Shown here: positions 43,828-52,940 of the stretch, piece after piece
How the letters are laid out: every line of letters begins with the position of its first letter
Position numbering within the stretch: position 1 is the first letter of the stretch
Source: Thermobispora bispora DSM 43833
Lineage (GTDB): Bacteria > Actinomycetota > Actinomycetes > Streptosporangiales > Streptosporangiaceae
Direction: 5' to 3'
DNA: 64,000 nucleotides
NCBI RefSeq assembly: GCF_000092645.1
Contig: NC_014165.1
Location: forward strand, 1,612,001-1,676,000
Notes under the pieces: generated by a model
Told to the model about the DNA's origin: nothing
Seen by the model: only the letters and a program-made list of their open reading frames with translations
Databases searched by the model: none
Position numbers and translations under genes: made by a program

Positions 43828-45252
43828 GTGAATCGTCGAGCGAAGATTGTCTGTACCCTCGGTCCCGCCAGCTCCTCACCGGAGCGTCTGCGCGAGCTGA
43901 TCGCCGCGGGCATGGACGTGGCTCGCTTCAACCTGTCCCACGGAACGCAGGAGCTGCACAAGGAGGTCTTCGACCGGGTCAAGGCCGCGGCCGCCGAGGT
44001 CGGCCGCGCCGTGGGCGTCCTCGCCGACCTCCAGGGCCCCAAGATCCGGGTGGGCAAGTTCGCCACCGGTCCGGTACGGCTCAGCTACGGCGACATCTTC
44101 ACGATCACGACCGAGGACGTCCCGGGCAACCGGGACATCGTCTCCACCACCTACAAGGGCCTGCCCGGGGACGTGAAGCCGGGCGACACGATCCTCGTCG
44201 ACGACGGCCGCCTCAACCTCGAGGTCATCGACGTGGACGGGCCGCGCGTGATCACGAAGGTGCTCGTCGGCGGGATGATCTCCGACAACAAGGGGCTCAA
44301 CCTGCCCGGTGTGGCGATCAGCGCGCCGGCCCTCACCGAGAAGGACGAGGCCGACCTGCGCTGGGCGCTGCGCACCGGGTTCGACATCATCGCCCTGTCG
44401 TTCGTCCGGTCGCCGGACGACGCCGACCTCGTCCGGAAGATCATGGACGAGGAGGGCATCCGCGTCCCGCTGCTCGCCAAGATCGAGAAGCCTCAGGCGG
44501 TCGAGCGGCTCGAGGAGATCGTCGACGCCTTCGACGGGATCATGATCGCCCGGGGTGACCTCGGCGTGGAGCTCCCGCTCGAGCAGGTGCCGATCGTCCA
44601 GCGCCGGATCATCGAGCTGTGCCGGGAGAAGGCGCACCCGGTCATCGTGGCCACCCAGATGCTGGACTCGATGATGCACTCCCCGCGGCCGACCCGGGCG
44701 GAGGCCTCCGACGTGGCCACCGCGGTCATGCAGGGCGCCGACGCGGTCATGCTCTCCGGGGAGACCTCGGTCGGGAACTACCCGGTCGAGGCCGTGACCA
44801 CGATGCACCGGATCGCGGTGGCGACCGAGAGCGTCACCCTGAAGGCCACCCACACCCTCGACCGGCTGCCCGAGACCACCGGCGGCGCCATCGCCCGCGC
44901 CGCGGCCGAGGTCGGCGCGATCGTGAAGGCCAAGGCGCTCGTGGCGTTCACCATGTCGGGCGAGACCGCGCGCCGGCTCGCGCGCTACCGGTCCCCGATC
45001 CCGCTGCTCGCCTTCACCTCGAACCCCAAGGCGCGCGGGCAGCTCGCGCTCACCTGGGGCGTGGAGACCTTCGAGGTGCCGTTCGTCCACCACACCGACG
45101 ACATGGTCCGCCAGGTCGAGGCGGCGCTGCTCTCCATGGGCCGGTGCCAGAAGGGCGACAAGGTGGTGATCGTCGCCGGCTCACCGCCCGGCACGCCGGG
45201 CACCACCAACAACCTGCGGGTGCACACGATCGGCGCGGCCGTCTCGCGCTGA
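43828..45252 (+). CDS. pyk: Pyruvate kinase
   Basis: 474 residues; transfers phosphate from PEP to ADP in the last glycolytic step. Motifs: RRAKIVCTLGPASSS and DVARFNLSHG at the start, the active-site signature LLAKIEKPQAVERL, IMIARGDLGVELPL and VATQMLDSMMHSPRPTRAEASDVA, then the C-terminal allosteric domain. Normal length. The GTG at 43828 is fixed by the leaderless promoter. Monocistronic by context; the next gene is convergent. Confidence 0.98.
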   Translation: MNRRAKIVCTLGPASSSPERLRELIAAGMDVARFNLSHGTQELHKEVFDRVKAAAAEVGRAVGVLADLQGPKIRVGKFATGPVRLSYGDIFTITTEDVPGNRDIVSTTYKGLPGDVKPGDTILVDDGRLNLEVIDVDGPRVITKVLVGGMISDNKGLNLPGVAISAPALTEKDEADLRWALRTGFDIIALSFVRSPDDADLVRKIMDEEGIRVPLLAKIEKPQAVERLEEIVDAFDGIMIARGDLGVELPLEQVPIVQRRIIELCREKAHPVIVATQMLDSMMHSPRPTRAEASDVATAVMQGADAVMLSGETSVGNYPVEAVTTMHRIAVATESVTLKATHTLDRLPETTGGAIARAAAEVGAIVKAKALVAFTMSGETARRLARYRSPIPLLAFTSNPKARGQLALTWGVETFEVPFVHHTDDMVRQVEAALLSMGRCQKGDKVVIVAGSPPGTPGTTNNLRVHTIGAAVSR

Positions 45253-45643
45253 CCGTCCCCGAGCGGATCCCCACCGCGGACGCGGCCCGGCCCGCCGCAG
45301 CACGGCGGAGCCCGGCCGCTCGGGCGGATTCGCCGCCGGCCCGGACCCCGGGTCCCCGGCGACGGGCCACCGCCTCACGACCCCGGAGAACCCCCGGACG
45401 CCGTGTCACCGCTGCCGCGAGGCTCCCGGCGGAACCGGCCGGGTGGTCCGGCAGGCCGGCGGAACGCCCCGGCCGGTCCTCACGCGCTGGGCCGGACCCC
45501 GATGCGCCGCCGAGCCCGCCTCCCGCGACCGCCGGTCCCGGCGCGCGGGAACGGACCCTCGCGGTTGGAGCGGCGACGCCGGTGGCGGACATGGGCGGGA
45601 AGGCGGCGCCGGAGCCCCCCGGGCGCCGGTCACCCGGGCGCGA
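45253..45643. other. Convergent intergenic region between pyk and the minus-strand Liv operon
   Basis: 391 bp of GC-rich sequence with short self-complementary stretches (for example GGACCCCGGGTCC near 45350) that may end transcripts from both sides. No gene is supported. Confidence 0.5.
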
Positions 45644-46909
45644 TCAGCCCACCGGGACCTCATACCCCTCGGCGAGCTCGGAGACGAACGGCTCCTTCAG
45701 CACCATCGTCCCACCGAGCGCCTTCTCGTCGGGCTTGAGCACGTAGGAGGCGCGGGAGGCGGGCCGGCTCGGCGAGGTGAAGTCCATCGGGGTGCCCAGC
45801 CCGGGGTCGAACGTCGTCTGCGAGCGATGCGCGTTGAGGATGCCCTCCCGGGTGAGGTCCTTCGCCTCGCAGGCCTTCTTGATCGCCGTATCGACGATCA
45901 TCGCCGCGCTCCAGCCGCTCGGGATGGAGTTGTCGAGCGTGTCGTCGGGGTACTTCGCCCGGTAGTCGGCGGCGAGCTTCTCCATGACCGGCAGCTTCAT
46001 GCTGATCGGGGCCCCCGCCGTCATGATGTAGAAGTTCTTCAGCAGCGCGTCCTTCACCGGCAGGCCGAGCAGCTGCGGCGCGTAGGAGGAGTTGCTCCCC
46101 ACGAACGGCACGTTGAGGCCGGCCTGGGCGGCGCCGCCCACCAGGGACGCCGCCTGCCGCGGGCCCACCGAGACGAGGATCGCCTTCACCCCGGCCGCCT
46201 TGAACGCCGCCACCTGGGCGCTCATGTCCTGATCGGTCGCCTTGATCTTCTGCTCGACGATCTCCAGGCCGAGCTTCTCCGCCGCGTACTTCGAGCCGTT
46301 GAGCGAGCTCTCCCCGTAGTCGCCCTCGAAGTACAGGTGACCGATCTTGTCGCCCTTCTTGATCCCCTTCTCCTCCACGAGGAAGGAGACCCCGTTGATC
46401 ATGTCGAGGTCGTAGGTGGTGCCGGTCACCTGGATCGCCCGCGCGCCGAGCAGCGAGGTGGCCCACGCCATCGGGATGGTGAGCAGCTTGTCGTCCTCGA
46501 TGCGCTGCTTGAGCGCGGTGACCATGGGGGAGCCGATGAACTGGGGGATCGCGGCCGACCGTGGGGCGAGCTCCGTGTAGGCGGCCATCGCCTTCTGCGT
46601 GTCGTACCCGTGGTCGCGCACGACCACCTCGTACTTGCGCCCGCACACCCCGCCGGCGGCGTTCACCTGCTCGAAGTAGAGCTGCTGGGCCTGGGTGAGG
46701 CTCTTGCCGAGGGACGCGTACGGACCGGTGAAGTCGGTGAGGATGCTCACCGTGATGGTGGTGTCCGTCACCCCGGGGCCGGTCTTCACCCCGTCACCGT
46801 CGGCCGAGCCCGACCCGCCCCCGGTGGCCTTCTGGCTGGCGCACGAGGTGACGGCGAGGGCGAGGAACGCCAAGGTCGCTATGCCGGCACGGGTGGCTAT
46901 CTTGCCCAT
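45644..46909 (-). CDS. Branched-chain-amino-acid-type ABC transporter, substrate-binding lipoprotein (system 1)
   Basis: 421 residues with a lipoprotein signal ending LAVTSCASQ (lipobox TSC) and a type I periplasmic-binding domain: ITVSILTDFTGPYASLGKSLTQAQQLYFEQVNA at the start, typical of LivK/amide-binding proteins. The ligand is not certain; Leu/Ile/Val, other hydrophobic amino acids or amides are possible. ATG 46909 has AAGGAGGTC upstream. It is the last gene of livF-G-H-M-K on the minus strand and overlaps livM by 13 bp. Confidence 0.92.
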   Translation of the reverse strand: MGKIATRAGIATLAFLALAVTSCASQKATGGGSGSADGDGVKTGPGVTDTTITVSILTDFTGPYASLGKSLTQAQQLYFEQVNAAGGVCGRKYEVVVRDHGYDTQKAMAAYTELAPRSAAIPQFIGSPMVTALKQRIEDDKLLTIPMAWATSLLGARAIQVTGTTYDLDMINGVSFLVEEKGIKKGDKIGHLYFEGDYGESSLNGSKYAAEKLGLEIVEQKIKATDQDMSAQVAAFKAAGVKAILVSVGPRQAASLVGGAAQAGLNVPFVGSNSSYAPQLLGLPVKDALLKNFYIMTAGAPISMKLPVMEKLAADYRAKYPDDTLDNSIPSGWSAAMIVDTAIKKACEAKDLTREGILNAHRSQTTFDPGLGTPMDFTSPSRPASRASYVLKPDEKALGGTMVLKEPFVSELAEGYEVPVG

Positions 46910-47973
46910 TTGACCTCCTTGACACGGGGGATGGCGCGGCGCAGCCGCGTGATGAGCCCGAGCAGACCACCGGGCAGGAACAGCACGACCGCCACCACGG
47001 CGGCGCCGTAGAGGATGCGCGCGGCCTCCGCGGGGGAGAAGCCGCCGGTGCCCGGCTCCGCCACGAGCGGCAGCACGTCGCCGTACCGCATGAGGAGCTG
47101 GGGCAGCAGGGAGACGAAGACGGCCCCGAGCACCGAGCCGGCGACGGAGCCGAGCCCGCCGATGACGATCATGGCGAGGTAGTCGAGCGACAGGAGCATG
47201 CCGAAGTTGTCCGGCACGACCTGCCGGAACACCAGGGCGAGGAGCACCCCGGCGAGCCCGCCGTACATCGACGACAGGACGAACACCGCCGCCCGGTACC
47301 GGGTCACCGGGACCCCCATCACCCCGGCCGCGGTCTCGTGGTCCCGGATGGCGTTCATGGCGATGCCCGGCCGGCCGGCGAGCACCCCGCGGGCGAACGC
47401 GGCCGCGCCGGCGAGCAGCACCAGGCCGAGGTACCACAGCCGTTCCAGCGCGCCGAACGGCACGTCGAGCAGGACCAGCTCGGGCCGGTCGTCGAAGACG
47501 AGGCCGAACAGCTCCATCGGCGGCACCCGCCGGCCGTTCGACCCTCCGGTGACCGGGCCGGCGTTGTGGAGCACGTGCTGGCCGACGAAGATCAGGGCGA
47601 GGGTGGCGATGCCGAGGTAGGCGCCCTTGAGCCGCCCGGCGATCGGGCTGAACAGGCCCCCGATCACCCCGGCGAGCACCACGGCGCAGGCCGCGGCCAC
47701 CGGGGTGGGCAGCCCGGCGTCCTCGGCGAAGACGATGTAGGAGTACGCCCCGGCGGCGAGGAAGAGCGCGTGCCCGAGGGAGAGCTGCCCGGTGGCCCCG
47801 GTGAGCAGGTTGAGGCCGATCGCGCCGATCGCCGCCGACATGGCGAACAGCCCGGTCTGCAGCCAGAAGGCCTCCAGGTAGAAGGGCACGGCCACCAGCA
47901 CGGCGACGGCGGCCAACCAGGCGATCAGTCGCGCCGGCCGGACGGTCCGGCCGGGCCCGGCGGTGCTAGACAC
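46897..47973 (-). CDS. livM: Branched-chain-amino-acid ABC transporter, permease LivM type (system 1)
   Basis: A 358-residue membrane permease with about nine to ten helices and the family motifs GLNLLTGATGQLSLGHALFLAAGAY near the N-terminus and AIRDHETAAGVMGVPVTRYR (the ATPase-coupling loop). GTG 47973 overlaps the livH stop by 8 bp. Confidence 0.93.
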   Translation of the reverse strand: MSSTAGPGRTVRPARLIAWLAAVAVLVAVPFYLEAFWLQTGLFAMSAAIGAIGLNLLTGATGQLSLGHALFLAAGAYSYIVFAEDAGLPTPVAAACAVVLAGVIGGLFSPIAGRLKGAYLGIATLALIFVGQHVLHNAGPVTGGSNGRRVPPMELFGLVFDDRPELVLLDVPFGALERLWYLGLVLLAGAAAFARGVLAGRPGIAMNAIRDHETAAGVMGVPVTRYRAAVFVLSSMYGGLAGVLLALVFRQVVPDNFGMLLSLDYLAMIVIGGLGSVAGSVLGAVFVSLLPQLLMRYGDVLPLVAEPGTGGFSPAEAARILYGAAVVAVVLFLPGGLLGLITRLRRAIPRVKEVKWAR

Positions 47974-48856
47974 GGGTCAGCTCCTTGGTGCCGAAGAGCC
48001 CGGACGGGCGGAAGAGCAGGATGACGAACATGACCAGGAACGGCGCCGCATCGCCGAAGCCGCGGCCGAGGAAGGCCAGCTCGCTCTGGTAGCCGTTGAC
48101 CAGGCTCTCGGTGACCCCGATGATCAGGCCTCCGGCGAGGGCCCCGGTGGTCGAGTCCAGGCCGCCGAGGATGGCCGCGGGGAAGGCCCGCATGGCGGCC
48201 ACGGCGGTGTTGCGGTCCAGCCCGGGCGTGGGGAACACGCAGAGGAAGAGGGCGGCGATCGCGGCGAGCGCGCCGGCGATCGCCCACGCGCCGAGCGAGA
48301 CCCGGCCGAGCCGGATCCCCATGAGCGCGGCCGCCTCGGCGTCCTCGGCGGTGGCGCGCAGGGCCACGCCCCAGGAGGTGAACTTGAACGCCAGCAGGAA
48401 CGCGGCGATCAGCGTGGCGGCGACGGCGAGCGCGACGAGCCGGGTCTGCGCGATGAGGATCGGCCCCAGGTGCACGACCCGGTCGCGCCAGGGGTCGCCC
48501 ATGGCGAGGACGTCGGTGCCGATCTGCCGGGTGAGCTCGGCGGTGATCATGATGTCCACGCCGATCGTCACGATCGCGAGCACGCCGTGGACGCCGGTGC
48601 GGGCCCGCCGCAGGATGAGGAACTCCACCAGCGCCCCGATCAGCGCCGCGCCGGCGATGCCCGCGGCGAGCGCGGCCCAGAAGCCGAGCACCGGGTGGAG
48701 CTTCGCGATCAGGAAGCCGCCCACGAGCAGCAGCGAGGCGTGGGCGAAGTTCACCACCTCGGTCGCCTTGAAGATGACGACGAACCCGAGGGCGATCAGG
48801 GCGTAGACGGCGCCGATGGAGACGCCGTTCACGAGCAGCTCGAGGAATGTGATCAT
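47966..48856 (-). CDS. livH: Branched-chain-amino-acid ABC transporter, permease LivH type (system 1)
   Basis: A 296-residue permease: LLVNGVSIGAVYALIALGFVVIFKATEVVNFAHASLL at the start and the coupling loop LRATAEDAEAAALMGIRLGRV. ATG 48856 overlaps the livG stop by ATGA. Pairs with LivM to form the channel. Confidence 0.93.
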   Translation of the reverse strand: MITFLELLVNGVSIGAVYALIALGFVVIFKATEVVNFAHASLLLVGGFLIAKLHPVLGFWAALAAGIAGAALIGALVEFLILRRARTGVHGVLAIVTIGVDIMITAELTRQIGTDVLAMGDPWRDRVVHLGPILIAQTRLVALAVAATLIAAFLLAFKFTSWGVALRATAEDAEAAALMGIRLGRVSLGAWAIAGALAAIAALFLCVFPTPGLDRNTAVAAMRAFPAAILGGLDSTTGALAGGLIIGVTESLVNGYQSELAFLGRGFGDAAPFLVMFVILLFRPSGLFGTKELTRV

Positions 48857-49728
48857 CGTCCGGCCTCCGCTCGCTGACCGGCCGGCCCCGGTTCGGGGGC
48901 GCCGTCCGCCGGCCCGGGTTCGGGCGCGCCGTCGGCCGGCCTGGGGTCGTGGGCGCCGTCCCCGGCCGCGCCGCCCAGGTAGGCGCGGATCACCTCCGGG
49001 TCGCGCTGCACCTCGGCGGGCGTGCCGTGGGCGATGCGCCGGCCGAAGTCGAGGACGGTGACGGCGTCGGCGATCCGCATGACCATCGCCATGTCGTGCT
49101 CGACGAGCAGGATCGAGATGCCGAGGCTCTCCCGGATGGCGAGGATGAGCTCGGCCATCTCCCGGCGCTCCCCGCCGTTCATCCCGGCCACCGGCTCGTC
49201 GAGGAGGAGCAGGCGCGGCTCCATGCACAGCGCGCGGGCGAGCTCGACCCGTTTGCGCATGCCGTACGGCAGCAGCCCGGCCGGCACGTCGAGCACCTCG
49301 CCGACACCGGTGAACTCGGCGATCTCCGCCACCCGCGCGCCGTGCCGCGCGGCCTCGCGCCGGGCCGAGGGGAGCCGCAGACCGGCGGCGAGGAAGCCGG
49401 CCTTGGTCAGGCGGTGCCGGCCGAGCATGAGGTTGTCCCGCACGGAGAGCCGGGGGGAGAGCGCGATGTTCTGGAAGGTGCGGGCCACGCCGAGCGCGGC
49501 GATCTGGTGGGGGCGCAGCGCGGTGAGCTCGGCGTCGCCGAACCGGACGCTCCCGGACGCGGCCCGGTAGACGCCGGAGAGCACGTTGAAGCAGGTCGAC
49601 TTGCCCGCGCCGTTCGGGCCGATCAGCGCGTGCACGCTCCCCGGGGCCACCGTGAAACCGACCGCGTCGAGGGCGGTCAGCCCGGCGAACCGGACCGTGA
49701 GGTCCTCCACCACGAGCTCCGGGATCAT
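48853..49728 (-). CDS. livG: Branched-chain-amino-acid ABC transporter, ATPase LivG type (system 1)
   Basis: A 291-residue ATPase: Walker A GPNGAGKST, Q-loop ARTFQNIALSP, a signature region reading LPYGMRKRVELARAL, Walker B LLLLDEPVAGMN, switch His in LLVEHDMAMVM. The C-terminal BCA_ABC extension (RRIAHGTPAEVQRDPEVIRAYLG) is followed by an odd Pro/Gly/Ala tail in which PADGAPEPG occurs twice. ATG 49728 is chosen for the ATGA overlap with livF and the GAGGTG upstream. Confidence 0.93.
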   Translation of the reverse strand: MIPELVVEDLTVRFAGLTALDAVGFTVAPGSVHALIGPNGAGKSTCFNVLSGVYRAASGSVRFGDAELTALRPHQIAALGVARTFQNIALSPRLSVRDNLMLGRHRLTKAGFLAAGLRLPSARREAARHGARVAEIAEFTGVGEVLDVPAGLLPYGMRKRVELARALCMEPRLLLLDEPVAGMNGGERREMAELILAIRESLGISILLVEHDMAMVMRIADAVTVLDFGRRIAHGTPAEVQRDPEVIRAYLGGAAGDGAHDPRPADGAPEPGPADGAPEPGPAGQRAEAGR

Positions 49729-50540
49729 TCGGTCCACCTCGCGAGGGTTCTTCTTCCGGCGGCCCCGGCGGATGCCGTACCAACCGGTCGGTTTGTCATG
49801 GGCGTGCCGACCTCCCCGAGGTACCGGCGGCGCACCTCGTCGCTGGACGCCAGCTCCGCGGCCGGGCCGGACAGGGTCACCTCGCCCACCTCGAGCACGT
49901 ACGCGTGGGAGGCGAGGGAGAGGGCGAGCGCCGCGTTCTGCTCCACCAGCAGCACCGAGGTCCCCTGCGCGTTGATCTCCTTGATCGTCTCCGCGATGCG
50001 CGCGGCCATGGCCGGGGCGAGGCCGAGCGTCGGTTCGTCCAGCAGCAGCACCGCCGGCCGCGCCATCAGGGCCCGGCCGATGGCGAGCATCTGCTGCTCA
50101 CCCCCGGACAGCAGGCCGGCCCGCTGGTGCGCGCGCTCGGCGAGGATCGGGAAGAGCTCGAACACCCGCTCCCGCGCGGCCGCGGCGTCCGTCCGGCCGC
50201 GGGCGCCGATCGCCCCGGCGCGCAGGTTCTCGGCCACCGTCATCCGGGTGAACACCCGGCGCCCCTCCGGCACCTGGACGACGCCCCGGCCCACCACCGC
50301 GGCCGGCTCCGCCCCGGTGAGGGCGCGGCCCTGAAAGGAGACCGTCCCGGCGGTCACCCGCCCGCCGTGGAACCGGAGCGTGCCCGAGATGGCGCGGAGC
50401 AGCGTGGTCTTCCCGGCGCCGTTCGCGCCGAGCACGGCGACCACGCCTCCCGGGGGAACGGCCAGGCTCACGCCGCGCAGCGCGCGGACGGGGCCGTAGC
50501 GCACGTGCAGGCCGGTCACCTCCAGACCCGTCTCAGCCAT
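49725..50540 (-). CDS. livF: Branched-chain-amino-acid ABC transporter, ATPase LivF type (system 1)
   Basis: A 271-residue ATPase: Walker [27 protein letters not shown], signature [15 protein letters not shown], Walker [14 protein letters not shown], switch in [14 protein letters not shown] 50540 follows GGAGGGG. First gene of the minus-strand operon, facing the PucR-type regulator across about 185 bp, a layout that suggests control by that regulator. Confidence 0.94.
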   Translation of the reverse strand: MAETGLEVTGLHVRYGPVRALRGVSLAVPPGGVVAVLGANGAGKTTLLRAISGTLRFHGGRVTAGTVSFQGRALTGAEPAAVVGRGVVQVPEGRRVFTRMTVAENLRAGAIGARGRTDAAAARERVFELFPILAERAHQRAGLLSGGEQQMLAIGRALMARPAVLLLDEPTLGLAPAMAARIAETIKEINAQGTSVLLVEQNAALALSLASHAYVLEVGEVTLSGPAAELASSDEVRRRYLGEVGTPMTNRPVGTASAGAAGRRTLARWTE

Positions 50541-50724
50541 GCAACCCCTCCGTGCCTCGATGAAGGCACACACAACCCGCCGCGTCGAGGCCCGTCCAGC
50601 CCGGCGCGGCAAGTCGCTGCGGCAGCCCAACCCGGGCGCCCCGCCCTTGTGCTCCAGCACAACCAAGGGTCACAAAACGAGCAGAACCTTGTTCCGGAGA
50701 AGGCCTCCTGGCAGATTCGGAAGA

Positions 50725-51993
50725 ATGAGGGCCAAGGCTGACTCTGAGGTACGGCAGGTGCTGCGGATGTCGGCCGTGCGCCTGCTGGATCGCCTCCCCG
50801 AACTCACGGATGAGCTCGTCCGGCGGGGCAGGGAGAAGGACGAGGCTTACCGGCTCCGCATCCCGTACGACGATCACTGGCAGAGCGCCTACGAAGGGCT
50901 GCGCGTCGGCCTCACGGCGATCCTGCAGCCGCGCCACGAGCGGCGGGACGTCGCCTACGCCCGGAAGCTGGGCCGGCGGCGGGCCGAGCACGGCCTCCCG
51001 CTCGACTCGCTGATGCGCAGCTACCGGCTCGGCGCCCAGGTCACCTGGAACGGCTTCCTCGCGGTGGTCGGCGACCGCGACCCCCGGCGGCTGCCCGCGC
51101 TGCTGCACAGCGCCAGCCACGTGTGGCACGCGATCGACCGGCAGGCGCTGGCCGCGGCCGAGGCCTACCGGCGGTGGGAGAGCGAGCTGCTCGGCCGCTC
51201 CGCGGGCCGGGCGCACACCGTGCTCGACGCCCTGCTCGACGGGCGGGTGGAGGACCCGGAGCTGGTGGAGACGGCCGCCGAGTCCCTCGGCCTGCCCGTG
51301 GCGGGCCGGTACGCGGTGGTCGCCATCCGCCCGGCTCGGCCGCACACGGTGCCCCGGCCGGAGCGGATCGGCGGGTTCCGGCTGCTGTGGCGGCAGCCGG
51401 GCGGGACGGACGTGGCCCTCGTCGTCATGGGCGACCGGGAGCTCGACGACCTGGTGGCGGCCCTCCGGCCCGCGCTCGCCGGCGTCATCGGGGTGAGCCC
51501 GGTCGTGGACGGGCTCGCCGCGATCGGCACGGCCCGGCGGATGTCCGAGCTGGCCCTGCGGACCTGCGCCGGTGAGGGCGCCGAGGTCGCCCGGCTCGAC
51601 CGGCGGCTGCCGGCCGCCCTCCTCGTCTGCCAGCCCGAGCTCGCCGGGCACCTGGAGAACGGCGTGCTGGGCCCGGTGCTCGCCTCACCCGATCGCGACG
51701 TGCTCCTCGCCACGCTCGAGGCCTGGCTGCGGTGCGACGGCTCGGCCGCGAAGGCGGCCCGGGAGCTCTACTGTCACCGGAACACCGTCTTCAACCGGGT
51801 GCGGCGGATCGAGCGGCTCACCGGCCGGTCACTGTCGCGGCCGCTGGACCTGGTGGAGCTGTCCCTCGCCCTCGAGGCGGTACGGTTGCACGCGGGCGAG
51901 GGCCGGCACACCCCGGCGGCCGGCCGGGGTGGCGCCGTGGATTCCGAACGAGTGCCCCGAGTGGGATTCGAACCCACACTGCATGGATTTTGA
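50725..51993 (+). CDS. PucR-family transcriptional regulator; 3' end antisense to a tRNA
   Basis: 422 residues. The first half ([22 protein letters not shown], then [20 protein letters not shown]) looks like an RsbRD-type sensor domain. The end has the PucR helix-turn-helix: [37 protein letters not shown]. Such proteins often control nitrogen-compound uptake; the divergent liv operon is the likely target. ATG 50725 has only GGAAG close by. No stop occurs before 51991, so the last residues ([10 protein letters not shown]) are encoded by the antisense of the tRNA at 51953-52026. VGFEPT is a word well known from false antisense-tRNA ORFs, but here the gene truly runs into the tRNA. Confidence 0.88.
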   Translation: MRAKADSEVRQVLRMSAVRLLDRLPELTDELVRRGREKDEAYRLRIPYDDHWQSAYEGLRVGLTAILQPRHERRDVAYARKLGRRRAEHGLPLDSLMRSYRLGAQVTWNGFLAVVGDRDPRRLPALLHSASHVWHAIDRQALAAAEAYRRWESELLGRSAGRAHTVLDALLDGRVEDPELVETAAESLGLPVAGRYAVVAIRPARPHTVPRPERIGGFRLLWRQPGGTDVALVVMGDRELDDLVAALRPALAGVIGVSPVVDGLAAIGTARRMSELALRTCAGEGAEVARLDRRLPAALLVCQPELAGHLENGVLGPVLASPDRDVLLATLEAWLRCDGSAAKAARELYCHRNTVFNRVRRIERLTGRSLSRPLDLVELSLALEAVRLHAGEGRHTPAAGRGGAVDSERVPRVGFEPTLHGF

Positions 51994-52026
51994 GGCCATT
52001 GACTCTACCGATTGGTCTATCGGGGC
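51953..52026 (-). tRNA. tRNA-Leu(CAA)-like, short variable loop
   Basis: A complete 74-base cloverleaf on the minus strand. The acceptor stem is a perfect 7 bp, the T arm a perfect 5 bp with TTCGAAT loop, the D arm 3 bp plus a C-A pair, the discriminator is A and CCA is not encoded. The anticodon loop CTCAAAA gives anticodon CAA (Leu, UUG codon). Two oddities: the variable region is only 5 bases, whereas Leu tRNAs normally have a long arm, and the last anticodon-stem pair is C-U (31-39). Identity by anticodon is therefore tentative. Confidence 0.85.
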
Positions 52027-52029
52027 CGG

Positions 52030-52047
52030 CCCGGACCCGGGTCCGGG
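52030..52047. repeat. 18-bp perfect palindrome in the tRNA 5' leader
   Basis: CCCGGACCC/GGGTCCGGG, starting 3 bp upstream of the tRNA 5' end on the minus strand and between the tRNA and the divergent regulator gene. May form a processing hairpin in the precursor or a protein site. Confidence 0.5.
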
Positions 52048-52064
52048 GCTGGGGGACGGTGGCC

Positions 52065-52070
52065 GTTATA
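52065..52070 (-). promoter_or_regulatory. -10 element TATAAC of the tRNA
   Basis: On the minus strand TATAAC would start transcription about 30 bases before the tRNA 5' end. No strong -35 is evident. Confidence 0.5.
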
Positions 52071-52112
52071 GGGCCGATCGTCCTCCTGTCGTTCTAATGT
52101 AGCGGACATCGG

Positions 52113-52118
52113 TAACCT
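52113..52118 (+). promoter_or_regulatory. -10 element TAACCT of the ANTAR regulator (leaderless)
   Basis: TAACCT, 7 bases, then GTG at 52126; no ribosome site. Diverges from the tRNA promoter 43 bp away. Confidence 0.65.
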
Positions 52119-52125
52119 TTTGTGC

Positions 52126-52713
52126 GTGACTAACCAGCGGCGAGTGGTGATCGCGGAGGATGAGACCCTCATCCGTCTCGACCTCAAGGAGATGCTCGAA
52201 GAGGACGGCTACGCCGTCGTGGGCGAGGCCGGGGACGGTGAGACCGCGGTCAAAATGGCGGAGGAGCTCCGGCCGGATCTGGTGATCCTCGACATCAAGA
52301 TGCCGGTGCTCGACGGGATCTCCGCGGCGGAGCGGATCGTCTCGCGGAGGATCGCGCCCTGTCTCATCCTCACCGCCTTCTCCCAGCGCGAGCTCGTGGA
52401 GCGGGCCCGGGACGCCGGTGCGATGGCGTACCTCGTCAAGCCGTTCACCAAGAGCGACCTCACCCCCGCCATCGAGATGGCGATCAGCCGCCACGAGGAG
52501 ATCATGGCGCTGGAGAAGGAGGTCACCACCCTGGCGGAGCGGCTCGAGACCAGGAAGCTGGTCGAGAAGGCGAAGGGGCTGCTCATGATGAAGTACAACT
52601 GGACCGAGCCCCAGGCGTTCCGCTGGATCCAGAAGGCCTCCATGGACCGCCGCATGAGCATGCGGCAGATCGCCCGTATTGTGATCGAAGAGGCCGAGCG
52701 GAAGGCCGATTGA
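52126..52713 (+). CDS. pdtaR: ANTAR-domain response regulator (PdtaR type)
   Basis: 195 residues. A receiver domain (phosphoacceptor Asp56 in LVILDIKMPV, acidic pocket in IAEDETLIR, Lys in LVKPF) is joined by a coiled coil to a C-terminal ANTAR domain (LVEKAKGLLMMKYNWTEPQAFRWIQKASMDRRMSMRQIA). ANTAR proteins bind paired RNA hexaloop hairpins in nascent transcripts and prevent termination. Gene order (pyk, PdtaR, polA, rpsA) matches mycobacteria and streptomycetes. The partner kinase is not in this window. The GTG at 52126 is set by the leaderless spacing. Confidence 0.93.
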   Translation: MTNQRRVVIAEDETLIRLDLKEMLEEDGYAVVGEAGDGETAVKMAEELRPDLVILDIKMPVLDGISAAERIVSRRIAPCLILTAFSQRELVERARDAGAMAYLVKPFTKSDLTPAIEMAISRHEEIMALEKEVTTLAERLETRKLVEKAKGLLMMKYNWTEPQAFRWIQKASMDRRMSMRQIARIVIEEAERKAD

Positions 52714-52870
52714 CGCCGAAGATTGCCGCGAACAGGAAATCTTTCTGCGATCGAAAAATATCGCGGTTCTTCGCGCCATAACGAAATCATTGAAGTTGAT
52801 AACAGAGTCATAACCGTGATGCGGCTCTGTACCGACCTGTGACATTGCCCCGTTGTACTACCGCACACGA

Positions 52871-52921
52871 CCCCTCGGCTGACCGCTGGGTGGGCATGCG
52901 TATCCGATCCCCGAGGGGATC
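52871..52921 (+). promoter_or_regulatory. Leader with mutually exclusive hairpins before the system-2 binding-protein gene
   Basis: The palindrome GATCCCC-GA-GGGGATC (52906-52921) lies 7 bases before the AAGGAAGG ribosome site. Its CCGAGGGG half can instead pair with CCCCTCGG at 52871-52878. The upstream 52720-52860 stretch is unusually AT-rich for this genome and likely holds the promoter. Confidence 0.45.
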
Positions 52922-52940
52922 TAGGGAAAGGAAGGCAACC

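Noticed and set aside
51846-52102. Alternative plus-strand frames across the tRNA (with EWDSNPH-like words)
   Set aside because: Classic artefact of translating the complement of a tRNA; only the PucR frame has upstream homology.
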